Below are positions 24,886 to 30,747 of a DNA stretch of 44,087 nt, piece by piece. The notes under the pieces are model-generated. The model saw only the letters and a program-made list of their open reading frames with translations, searched no databases and was not told the origin of the DNA. Position numbers and translations under genes: made by a program. The DNA is from Kiritimatiellia bacterium (lineage in GTDB: Bacteria > Verrucomicrobiota > Kiritimatiellia > RFP12 > UBA1067). Location: positions 1 to 44,087 of the forward strand of contig JAILJX010000078.1 of NCBI GenBank assembly GCA_024694365.1, given 5' to 3'. Each line of letters opens with the position of its first letter. Within the stretch, counting starts at the first letter, position 1.

Positions 24886-25344
24886 ATGTCCGTGGAAATG
24901 CTACAAAATGCGATGCAACCGCTGGGGCTGACACCGACGCAACAGTTGGTACTGATTGCGCTTGCGATGCGGCACAACATACACAATGGCGAATGTTATC
25001 CCTCTCTGGCTGACATTCGCGGATTGACAGGCGGACGCGCGAAGAGGAATGTTCAAAGCGCGTTAATCTCTCTTCAACGCAAGGGATTGATACGGGTATC
25101 AGATAAACCCAAGCCGAATGGAATTGGCCATTCATACGAGCTCACCTTGCCACGCAAACCAACGCCGCTGGAACTTTCAGAGGCGCGAATGACGCGGATG
25201 ACGCTAATGACGCGGATGATGCAGAATAACGCGGATAACGCACATAACGCGGATAACGCGACACCGCCACAAGGGGCGGCAATATGCAAAACGGGCGGCA
25301 ATATGCCGCCACCATGGGCGGTATATTATGACCAGAGGCGGTAA
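24886..25344 (+). CDS. Winged-helix replication initiator-like protein (HTH_36 type)
   Basis: 152 residues. The N-terminal domain, LTPTQQLVLIALAMRHNIHN, GECYPSLADIRGLTGGRAKR and NVQSALISLQRKGLIRV, is a winged helix of the type found in phage O-like and plasmid initiators. The C-terminus is repetitive (MTRMTLMTRMM, NNADNAHNADNA), encoded by eight 9-bp units, and its last codons run into an array of palindromic iterons with an A/T-rich stretch behind. An initiator gene containing its own origin is the lambda O arrangement. No helicase-loader partner is evident; host DnaB would be recruited by an unknown route. Confidence 0.72.
   Translation: MSVEMLQNAMQPLGLTPTQQLVLIALAMRHNIHNGECYPSLADIRGLTGGRAKRNVQSALISLQRKGLIRVSDKPKPNGIGHSYELTLPRKPTPLELSEARMTRMTLMTRMMQNNADNAHNADNATPPQGAAICKTGGNMPPPWAVYYDQRR
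25189..25260 (+). repeat. Eight tandem 9-bp units inside the initiator gene
   Basis: Units of the form ATGACGCGG (first three and a variant) and then nATAACGCG (last four), each encoding three residues. They end immediately before the iteron array. They may add initiator- or DnaA-binding sites or be a microsatellite-like expansion. Confidence 0.7.
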
Positions 25345-25452
25345 TATGCCGCCACCAGAGGCGGTATATTGCCGCCTAAAAGAAAGTCTTATAAAGTCTC
25401 TAAAGAAACTAAAAGAAAGTCTGAAAGAAACATAAAGAAACTTCTTTCTTTC
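25275..25452. other. Putative replication origin: iteron palindromes plus A/T-rich region
   Basis: Five related sites begin at 25275, 25294, 25317, 25337 and 25360, spaced 19-23 bp (about two helical turns). The best is a perfect dyad GGCGGCA-ATA-TGCCGCC (25294-25310). 25337-25353 and 25360-25376 are near-perfect, while 25275 and 25317 are half sites. From 25377 to about 25442 the sequence is A/T-rich with repeated AAAGAAAGTCT-like units on one strand, a plausible unwinding element in a GC-rich context. No gene is expected in 25345-25520 apart from the origin and the next ribosome-binding site. Confidence 0.68.
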
Positions 25453-25520
25453 ACGCGCGCGCGAGGATTGCAAGCGTTTGACTTGCGGACAGATTTTAGA
25501 AACACCCAAAAGGAGAACAC

Positions 25521-25817
25521 ATGAACCTAACAGAAGAGATGCGCAAAGCGTCGGCAGGACTTGCGGCGGCTGGCGGCAAGACAGCCGCCGAACTGGCCGA
25601 GGAAAACAAGTTTATTGCCGAGTGCGTGAAGCGCAATCCGTTCAATCCGCAGTATTTGAACCTAACGAACCAGATGCGGCTGATGAGCATTTCCGCGAAA
25701 CTGGGGGAAATGTTGAAGGCCGAAGCGGCCATGAACAACAGCGCGCGCGTCGCCGCCTTGCAGAAGGCCGTTCTAGACATGGGCTACACGCTCAACGAAA
25801 TAAACGACAAGATGTAA
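25521..25817 (+). CDS. Small element protein, unknown
   Basis: 98 residues with a strong AAAAGGAG ribosome-binding site. Helical throughout (MRKASAGLAAAGGKTAAELAEENKFI...), with FNPQYLNLTNQMRLMSISAKLGEMLKAEA in the middle. Normal amino-acid composition supports it as real. No family recognised. It is the first gene after the origin, followed closely by two more small genes. Confidence 0.62.
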   Translation: MNLTEEMRKASAGLAAAGGKTAAELAEENKFIAECVKRNPFNPQYLNLTNQMRLMSISAKLGEMLKAEAAMNNSARVAALQKAVLDMGYTLNEINDKM

Positions 25818-25826
25818 GGGGGCAAC

Positions 25827-26036
25827 ATGGCACGCATAGCACGAAGCCGATTCGATTACATTCCAGAGAACACGCCATACGCTTCCAGCACGCTGATTGA
25901 CTTGTGTCAGAAGGCGCGCGCGGAGGGCGAGGCGCATTTCCGCAAAGTCGAAGAAGATGCCCGACAGCCAATATCAATTCCCGACGCGGCCAACAGGCAT
26001 ATTGGCGAAACTTCACAGGAGGCGGAAAATGATTGA
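25827..26036 (+). CDS. Small element protein, unknown
   Basis: 69 residues, with AAGGGGG shortly before the ATG. The sequence starts ARIARSRFDYIPENTPYASS and continues as a charged helix. Its end overlaps the next start by 8 nt. No function can be given. Confidence 0.55.
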   Translation: MARIARSRFDYIPENTPYASSTLIDLCQKARAEGEAHFRKVEEDARQPISIPDAANRHIGETSQEAEND

Positions 26037-26310
26037 CCCCAAAGAACTCATAGCCGCGCTGGAAGCGTTGCCAGCCGAAACGATTTGCACGCTGGTGGAC
26101 AATGCCCGCCGCCAGACCGAGGCAAACAGGCGGAAGGCCGCGATCGACGCGAAGGCTGACGCTGTTGCCAAACAAAACGAGGCCATTAAAGCGTTGCAAC
26201 GAACCGCAATTGCCGCGAACGAGGCGCGCCGCAAGGCCGAACTCGAACAGGCGAAGCGGGATGCCGCCGCCGAATTGAAGTCGTTGAAGGCAAGGGCCCG
26301 AGACTGTTGA
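26029..26310 (+). CDS. Small coiled-coil protein of the element
   Basis: 93 residues from ATG 26029, preceded by AGGAGG. After a short N-terminal segment (IDPKELIAALEALPAETI) almost the whole chain is a charged Ala/Lys/Glu/Arg helix. A coiled coil is likely and a DNA- or protein-scaffolding role is possible, but nothing specific is recognised. Confidence 0.6.
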   Translation: MIDPKELIAALEALPAETICTLVDNARRQTEANRRKAAIDAKADAVAKQNEAIKALQRTAIAANEARRKAELEQAKRDAAAELKSLKARARDC

Positions 26311-26320
26311 TTTTTGGCGC

Positions 26321-26430
26321 GCCAGCGGGAACGCTAATTCATCCGTAGCGTTCTCGCTGGCAAACCTTCCCGATTCGTGCTTGAAGCACGGGCGAAGCTC
26401 GGGAAGAAGTCGGGAAAGCCCGACGCTGGC
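26321..26430 (+). ncRNA. Dense stem-loop region, candidate structured RNA or packaging/cis site
   Basis: The 155-bp gap between two element genes is almost entirely hairpins. (1) GCCAGCGGGAACGCTA (26321-26336) pairs with TAGCGTTCTCGCTGGC (26346-26361), 16 bp with one G-U. (2) CTTCCCGA (26366-26373) pairs with TCGGGAAG (26399-26406), enclosing the hairpin CGTGCT-TGA-AGCACG (26376-26390). (3) GTCGGG-AAAG-CCCGAC (26409-26424). CGCTGGC recurs at 26424-26430, so it can compete with the 3' arm of stem 1. No T tract follows, so it is not a plain terminator. Function unknown. Confidence 0.5.
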
Positions 26431-26465
26431 CAGATGATGCGACACACGACGGAAGGAAATGCCAA

Positions 26466-27047
26466 ATGACTTGCCACAATTGCCCGCACGACAAAGAGAT
26501 TGCACGCCTTCGCCAGATATGCACGAAATGCAGACTTTCAGACCATGCTGTGTCGGCCACCTTTTCGCTTGATGCCATGAGCGACGGCGCGCTGGAAGAC
26601 CCGCGAATGAGAGCGCGGCGGGCCGCTGGCGTGCCCGACCGCGTGATATTCAATCCAGACGGAATAGACGAGCCGCAAGGGTGCGGCGCAAGATGCTTCT
26701 CAATCGCTGATATGCCAGAGGATGCCGAGGAATACTTGACGCGCCTTTTGTGTACGCTGGCCGACTTGCGGCTGACCGACCTAGCCATACTTCACGGATT
26801 GCTCCGCGGCATGGGCACGCTAGGAATGGCCGAACTTTACGGGGAGAGCAAACAGACGATTAGCGCGAGGATGAAAACGGCCATAACGCGAAACCCGTGG
26901 ATGGAGTATGTTCGCGGCTGGAAGTTTCGGCGCGCTACCGCTGGCGCATACGAGGACAGCGACGAGATAAAGGCCGACAATGCCGCCGCTTCTCGCTGGG
27001 TGCGTAGGGCGGGAACAATCGAAGGGCACGACGGCGCGCCCGTTTGA
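26466..27047 (+). CDS. Zinc-ribbon plus sigma-like HTH protein
   Basis: 193 residues, GGAAGGAAA before the ATG. The N-terminus has a CxxC-x12-CxxC cluster (C3, C6, C19, C22: CHNCPHDKEIARLRQICTKC), probably zinc-binding. The centre (TLADLRLTDLAILHGLLRGM, then GTLGMAELYGESKQTISARM) resembles a sigma region-4-like helix-turn-helix. This combination suggests a transcription activator of late genes, possibly acting through the element's or a helper phage's promoters; that is inference. It is the last sizeable gene before attR and is followed by a strong hairpin. Confidence 0.65.
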   Translation: MTCHNCPHDKEIARLRQICTKCRLSDHAVSATFSLDAMSDGALEDPRMRARRAAGVPDRVIFNPDGIDEPQGCGARCFSIADMPEDAEEYLTRLLCTLADLRLTDLAILHGLLRGMGTLGMAELYGESKQTISARMKTAITRNPWMEYVRGWKFRRATAGAYEDSDEIKADNAAASRWVRRAGTIEGHDGAPV

Positions 27048-27086
27048 CGATTCGGCCGATAGAGGAAACTCCTTTTGGTGTTTTGG

Positions 27087-27130
27087 TACGCCGTCGGGTA
27101 TTAGCACAGGCCCGACGGCGTATCTTCGCC
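27087..27130 (+). terminator. Strong hairpin at the end of the element's gene string
   Basis: Perfect 12-bp stem TACGCCGTCGGG (27087-27098) / CCCGACGGCGTA (27111-27122) with a 12-nt loop, then TCTTCGCCTGTTTT. The T tract is late and weak, so it may be a terminator or an RNA-stabilising structure. From here to attR I see only arm sites and a poorly supported 22-codon frame at 27175-27243. Confidence 0.6.
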
Positions 27131-27166
27131 TGTTTTGCGCCCGATCGGTTGCCCCGTTCTGGCCGC

Positions 27167-27282
27167 TGGTGATTATGGCGCGCAAAAACCGCGCAAGCCT
27201 TCGCAGACGCGCGCAAGCGAAAAGGCCCGTAAACATTGGGTGAAGGCCGCTTTCGGGACTGGTGATAATATGGTGACGATGG
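27167..27282 (+). promoter_or_regulatory. Right arm-type sites, three copies
   Basis: TGGTGATTATGG (27167-27178), TGGTGATAAT (27260-27269) and TGGTGACGATGG (27271-27282). The last two are 11 bp apart, exactly like the left pair, and over 23 bp the two pairs match at 20 positions. All are in the same orientation. Confidence 0.6.
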
Positions 27283-27342
27283 ATGCGGGAAATGGGGTGA
27301 AAACGGGGGCAATCGGGGAAGGGGTAGAAAAAGGCTGATAAA

Positions 27343-27369
27343 AGAAAAAACCCCGTTTTTATTGGGGTT
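27343..27369 (-). terminator. Element-supplied terminator for tRNA-Tyr
   Basis: Minus strand: AACCCC, 9-nt A-rich loop, GGGGTT, then TTTTCTTTT. It directly follows the intact tRNA-Tyr. It differs in sequence from the displaced chromosomal terminator at 20796-20820, so the element carries its own. Confidence 0.75.
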
Positions 27370-27431
27370 TGAATGGTGGTGGGGCAAGGATTCGAACCTT
27401 GGAAGGCGTAAGCCAGCAGATTTACAGTCTG
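27369..27431. repeat. attR: 63-bp direct repeat
   Basis: Perfect copy of 20821-20883. It forms the 3' half of the functional tRNA-Tyr. Crossover occurred somewhere within these 63 bp. Confidence 0.92.
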
Positions 27432-27459
27432 CCCTCGTTGACCGCTTGAGTATCCCACC
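27374..27459 (-). tRNA. tyrT: tRNA-Tyr (GTA)
   Basis: 86 nt including an encoded CCA. Acceptor GGTGGGA, D arm with CTC/GAG, anticodon loop CTGTAAA with anticodon GTA, a long class II variable arm, and T arm GGTTCGAATCC. The last acceptor pair is an A-C mismatch (position 7 with 66). The 5' half is chromosomal and the 3' half lies in attR. It is transcribed from the promoter at 27478-27507. Confidence 0.95.
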
Positions 27460-27477
27460 GGTGGCGAAACGGCGCAT

Positions 27478-27507
27478 AGTATATCATACCGCGCCGCAGC
27501 CCGTCAA
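27478..27507 (-). promoter_or_regulatory. tRNA-Tyr promoter
   Basis: Minus strand: TTGACG (27507-27502), 18-nt spacer, TATACT (27483-27478) preceded by TGA. Transcription starts about 10 nt before the tRNA 5' end. Confidence 0.75.
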
Positions 27508-27511
27508 GGGC

Positions 27512-27889
27512 TCATTTGAAGAAAATCGTGTGCTCGCGCTTGCACAGCTGGATGGCGACGCCCCACGGATCGCGCAGGATCGCCATGTGGAACGACGGAT
27601 TCTCGAGCGTCATCTGCTCAAGCGTCGCGCCGGCCTTGACGAGACGGTCGACATCCTCCTTCACGTTGTCGGAGACGAACGCGATGTGGAGCGTCATGGA
27701 ATTCATCGCCTTGTAGTCTGGCGCGGCGGGCGTTTCGCCCGTACGGTAGACTTCAAGGCCCATGACGCCGGAATCGTCGATTATGAAGGCGGACTTGGGC
27801 GCAGACCTGCGGAAGCCGAGGTTGTCGCACCACCAGTTTATGAGAGCTTCGGGCTCCGCGACGTCGATCGCAACATGCTCAAGCTTCAT
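27512..27889 (-). CDS. VOC (glyoxalase/bleomycin-resistance fold) family protein
   Basis: 125 residues. Two beta-alpha-beta-beta-beta modules are visible: KLEHVAIDVAEPEALINWWC at the N-terminus and LHIAFVSDNVKEDVDRLVKAG with FHMAILRDPWGVAIQLCKR at the C-terminus. Metal-ligand positions look partly kept (H5, H around residue 68, E). The substrate cannot be deduced. It follows yebC by 4 nt, so it is probably the last gene of an infA-yebC unit. Confidence 0.82.
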   Translation of the reverse strand: MKLEHVAIDVAEPEALINWWCDNLGFRRSAPKSAFIIDDSGVMGLEVYRTGETPAAPDYKAMNSMTLHIAFVSDNVKEDVDRLVKAGATLEQMTLENPSFHMAILRDPWGVAIQLCKREHTIFFK

Positions 27890-27893
27890 CGCA

Positions 27894-28658
27894 TCAACCT
27901 TCCGCCTCGAGAGCCGCGTCGACCTCGTCGGTCGTCTCCATGTTGGTGTAGACGTCTTGGGTATCTTCAAGATCCTCAAGCATCTCCACGAACTTGTTGA
28001 TCGCCTTGGCGACGTTGACGTCATTCACGGGATTCGTCATGTTGGGGACGAGACCGATGCTGGAATTCTCTTCGTCGATCGCGATTCCGGCGCCCTTGAT
28101 CGCATCGGACACGGCGACGAAATCGGCCGGCTGGCACTTTACCGTGAAGCCGCCGTCTTCGGAGACTACATCCTCGGCGCCCGCCTCGAGGGCGACCTCC
28201 ATCACCTTGTCTTCCGTCACGCCGTCGGCGGCCGGAATCATGACCTGGCCGAGCTTGTCGAAGAGGCGCGACGCGCTGCCGGGCTTGGCGAGCTCGATGC
28301 CGTTCTTCTTGAAGACGTTGGAAACTTCGGCGGCGGCGCGGTTCTTGTTGTCGGTCAGGACGCGCACCACGATCGCGGTCCCTCCCTTGATGCCTTCGTA
28401 CTGGGCGTCAACCATCTCGGCGGACTCCAGCTCGCCCGTGCCCTTCTTGATGGCGCGATCGATGTTGTCGTTCGGCATCTGCGCGGCTTTCGCCTTGGCG
28501 ATGAGCGTGCGGAGAGTCGGGTTGGTGTTCGGATCCCCGCCCTTCGCCTTTACGACGATCGTGATTTCCTTGCCGAGTTTCGAGAAGATTTTGCCCTTCT
28601 TCGCGTCTGCCGCGCCCTTAGCGCGCTTGATTGTGGCCCAATGGCTGTGACCTGACAT
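27894..28658 (-). CDS. yebC: YebC/TACO1-family translational/transcriptional regulator
   Basis: 254 residues, the usual size. Signature MSGHSHWATIKRAKGAADAKKGKIFSKL at the start, MPNDNIDRAIKKGTGE and YEGIKGGTAIVVRVLTDNKNRA. Family members are linked to translation of polyproline stretches or to transcriptional control. It lies 42 nt after infA, with AAGGAGAC before the ATG. Confidence 0.94.
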   Translation of the reverse strand: MSGHSHWATIKRAKGAADAKKGKIFSKLGKEITIVVKAKGGDPNTNPTLRTLIAKAKAAQMPNDNIDRAIKKGTGELESAEMVDAQYEGIKGGTAIVVRVLTDNKNRAAAEVSNVFKKNGIELAKPGSASRLFDKLGQVMIPAADGVTEDKVMEVALEAGAEDVVSEDGGFTVKCQPADFVAVSDAIKGAGIAIDEENSSIGLVPNMTNPVNDVNVAKAINKFVEMLEDLEDTQDVYTNMETTDEVDAALEAEG

Positions 28659-28700
28659 TTGAGTCTCCTTGTTCTGTTGAAGTGAAGTTACTGTTGGAAA

Positions 28701-28946
28701 TCACTGCGGCTGGACGGTGTGCTCGCGGTGGCGGTAGGTGATCCGGCCCTTGCCGAGGTCGTACGGCGAGATTTCCACGGTGACCTTGTCGCCAATGGCT
28801 ATCTTGATGAAGAACTTCCTCATCTTTCCCGAGATGTGGGCGAGCACTTCGTGCCCGTTCTCGAGCTGAACCTTGTACATGGTCGCGGGCAGCACCTTCG
28901 TGACCGTGCCGGTGACCTCTATAGCCTGATCTTCTTCTTTCGCCAT
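28701..28946 (-). CDS. infA: Translation initiation factor IF-1
   Basis: 81 residues, an S1/OB fold: [64 protein letters not shown]. It binds the 30S A site during initiation. A short acidic N-terminal extension (AKEEDQ) precedes the core. It is often in the spc/alpha ribosomal operon, but here it lies about 10 kb away with yebC. Confidence 0.96.
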   Translation of the reverse strand: MAKEEDQAIEVTGTVTKVLPATMYKVQLENGHEVLAHISGKMRKFFIKIAIGDKVTVEISPYDLGKGRITYRHREHTVQPQ

Positions 28947-28979
28947 GCGAATAAACCTTATTTGACTAGAATGTTGGAT

Positions 28980-29009
28980 AGTTTATCAAATTTACCCCCC
29001 TTGACGCAA
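28980..29009 (-). promoter_or_regulatory. infA promoter
   Basis: Minus strand: TTGCGT (29009-29004), 18-nt spacer, TAAACT (28985-28980) preceded by TGA. Leader of about 30 nt with AAGG. Confidence 0.6.
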
Positions 29010-29032
29010 GTGCAAATAGCGCGAAACTCGCA

Positions 29033-29046
29033 CAATGCATGCATTG
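29033..29046. promoter_or_regulatory. Perfect 14-bp palindrome upstream of umuDC
   Basis: CAATGCATGCATTG, perfectly self-complementary, in the 152-bp divergent region between infA and umuD. It is centred about 45 bp upstream of the umuD -10 (TGGTAAAAT, 29079-29087) and about 30 bp upstream of the infA -35. Candidate LexA-type operator of this lineage. Confidence 0.4.
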
Positions 29047-29098
29047 ACCGCTGGCGCCGGCACATCCACGGCAAAATATGGTAAAATACCGTCTGACC

Positions 29099-29503
29099 AT
29101 GAATCGCAAAGAGGCAAAAATGGCGGGGACTGTCGCGGCAGGATTCCCTTCGCCTTCGGAACAGTATCTCGACAGGCCCCTCGACCTGAACGAACTTCTC
29201 GTCAAACGCCCTGCGGCGACATTCTTTCTGAAGGTGCAAGGCGACTCTATGATCGGCGAAGGCATACGCGATGGCGACATACTTGTCGTGGACAGATCGC
29301 TGGAGCCATCTTCCGGCGATGTCATCATAGCCTCGGTCGACGGAGAGTTCACCGTAAAGTACTACCGCCGCGACAGGTCGGGCGTCCGCCTCGAACCTGC
29401 CAATCCGGCGTTCACCGCCATACGCCTGAAACCGGGCCAGGAACTGGACTACTTCGGACGCGTCACCGCCGTCATACATCCCTACATCAATCTCCCGGTA
29501 TGA
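29099..29503 (+). CDS. umuD: UmuD-like S24 peptidase, SOS mutagenesis
   Basis: 134 residues from ATG 29099, chosen because the extended -10 TGGTAAAAT ends 11 nt upstream; ATG 29078 lies inside that -10, and ATG 29120 (GAGG upstream) is a further option. Self-cleavage site AAGFPSPSEQYLD (A-G), catalytic Ser in GDSMIGEGI, catalytic Lys in GEFTVKYYRR. RecA-stimulated cleavage activates it as a polymerase V subunit. The pre-cleavage arm is shorter than in E. coli. Its stop overlaps the umuC start (ATGA). Confidence 0.92.
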   Translation: MNRKEAKMAGTVAAGFPSPSEQYLDRPLDLNELLVKRPAATFFLKVQGDSMIGEGIRDGDILVVDRSLEPSSGDVIIASVDGEFTVKYYRRDRSGVRLEPANPAFTAIRLKPGQELDYFGRVTAVIHPYINLPV

Positions 29504-30747
29504 CAGGATTGGTGGACGGCAACAATTTCTTCGTGAGCTGCGAACGGGTGTTCAACCGGTCGCTGGTCGGCCGGCCGGTCGCGGTGCTCTCCAACAACGA
29601 CGGGTGCTGCGTCTCAAGATCAAACGAATTCAAGGCTCTCGGCATCCCCATGGGCACGCCTCGCTTCCAGCTCAAAGACCGGGAGCGGTCGGGAGAGCTG
29701 TCGCTCCTGTCGTCGAATTACGAACTGTACGGCGACATGTCCCGGCGCATAATGTCCATACTCCGCTCCGAAGCCGTGGACGTGGAACAGTATTCGATAG
29801 ACGAGGCGTTCATAACCCCGCCGGCTTCCGGCAGGCAGGCGCTATGCGACTACGGAGCCCGCATCAGGGCGAAGATCCTCCGATGGACCGGAATACCCTG
29901 CGGACTGGGTTTCGCCCCCACGAAAACGCTCGCAAAAATAGCGAACCACATGGCCAAGAAAAGCCCGGACGGCGTCTTCATGCTTCCTGACGACGCGACA
30001 GCGGTTCTGGCCTCGCTCCCGGTCGGCGAAGTGTGGGGAGTCGGACGGCGACTCCCGGCAAAACTGCGCGCTGAAAAGATTTTCACAGCCCTCGACTTGC
30101 GCGACGCCCCAAGCGACATCCTGCTGCGCACAGGCGGCATCGCTCTCGTCAGAACGGCGCTGGAACTCCAAGGCAAGAGCTCCGGCCCCGGACGCGACTA
30201 CGACGCCGATCCGGACAGCGTCAGCTGCTCGCGCTCGTTCAGCACTCCCGCAACCACCCGTCAAGAGATCGAGGAGTCCATCACGGCCTTCACGTCGCAG
30301 GCGGCCGCAAAACTCCGCCGCCACGGACTTCTGGCCTCGGGCGCCAACATCTACGCCCAGATTTTCCGCTCCGGCGGCGGAGGAGACGCCATCGGCAGAA
30401 CCGTCATGTTTCCGGCTCCGACAGACGCCACCAGCAAAATGCTGCAGGCGTTCAAAGACGAAATGCCGGCATTGTTCCGTCCCGGAACCCGATACCGCAA
30501 AACAGGTGTCGTCTTCTTCGGCCTGGAAAAGCCCGGCTCCGTGCGGCAGACGGACCTCTTCTCCGAAAAGCCGGCCGGCAAAGCTTCGCCTCTTTACAAG
30601 GCGATAGACCTTCTCAACGCCAAATACGGGCGCGGCAAGGTTTTTTCCGCGGCCGAGGGAATTGGCGCAAGATCGTGGCATATGAAACGGATTCTTCTCT
30701 CCAGGCGATGCACGACCGCGTGGAGCGAACTTGCCGTGGCGCGCTAA
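29500..30747 (+). CDS. umuC: Y-family DNA polymerase V catalytic subunit UmuC
   Basis: 415 residues. Translesion polymerase working with UmuD'. Palm motifs VDGNNFFVSCERVF and YSIDEAF carry the metal-binding acidic residues; SNNDGCCVSRS, GIPCGLGFAPTKTLAKIAN and WGVGRRLPAKL (helix-hairpin-helix) are typical, and the C-terminal little finger with the UmuC tail (KYGRGKVFSAAEG) is present. Coupled to umuD. Its last 4 nt overlap the convergent acetylesterase gene. Confidence 0.95.
   Translation: MTGLVDGNNFFVSCERVFNRSLVGRPVAVLSNNDGCCVSRSNEFKALGIPMGTPRFQLKDRERSGELSLLSSNYELYGDMSRRIMSILRSEAVDVEQYSIDEAFITPPASGRQALCDYGARIRAKILRWTGIPCGLGFAPTKTLAKIANHMAKKSPDGVFMLPDDATAVLASLPVGEVWGVGRRLPAKLRAEKIFTALDLRDAPSDILLRTGGIALVRTALELQGKSSGPGRDYDADPDSVSCSRSFSTPATTRQEIEESITAFTSQAAAKLRRHGLLASGANIYAQIFRSGGGGDAIGRTVMFPAPTDATSKMLQAFKDEMPALFRPGTRYRKTGVVFFGLEKPGSVRQTDLFSEKPAGKASPLYKAIDLLNAKYGRGKVFSAAEGIGARSWHMKRILLSRRCTTAWSELAVAR

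Larger units (their letters stand above)
20821..27431 (+). mobile_element. Integrative element of about 6.5 kb in tRNA-Tyr
   Basis: Bounded by identical 63-bp direct repeats (20821-20883 and 27369-27431) that duplicate the 3' half of tRNA-Tyr. It encodes a tyrosine recombinase beside attL, about ten small genes all on the plus strand, a replication initiator with an iteron array, and structured RNA regions. Leucine TTG codons are far more common than in flanking genes, which prefer CTC/CTT. No capsid, portal, tail, large terminase, relaxase or secretion gene is recognised. The layout (integrase, regulators, initiator plus origin, small late genes) resembles phage satellites or a minimal replicating integrative element. 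Confidence 0.9.

Noticed and set aside
25189..25260. CRISPR-like array
   Set aside because: The 9-bp units are tandem without spacers and keep the reading frame of the initiator gene.
27175..27243. 22-codon basic peptide near attR
   Set aside because: Very short, no ribosome-binding site, and overlaps an arm-type site; it cannot be told from chance.
29078..29098. umuD start at ATG 29078
   Set aside because: This ATG falls within the extended -10 TGGTAAAAT, so it would not be transcribed from that promoter.
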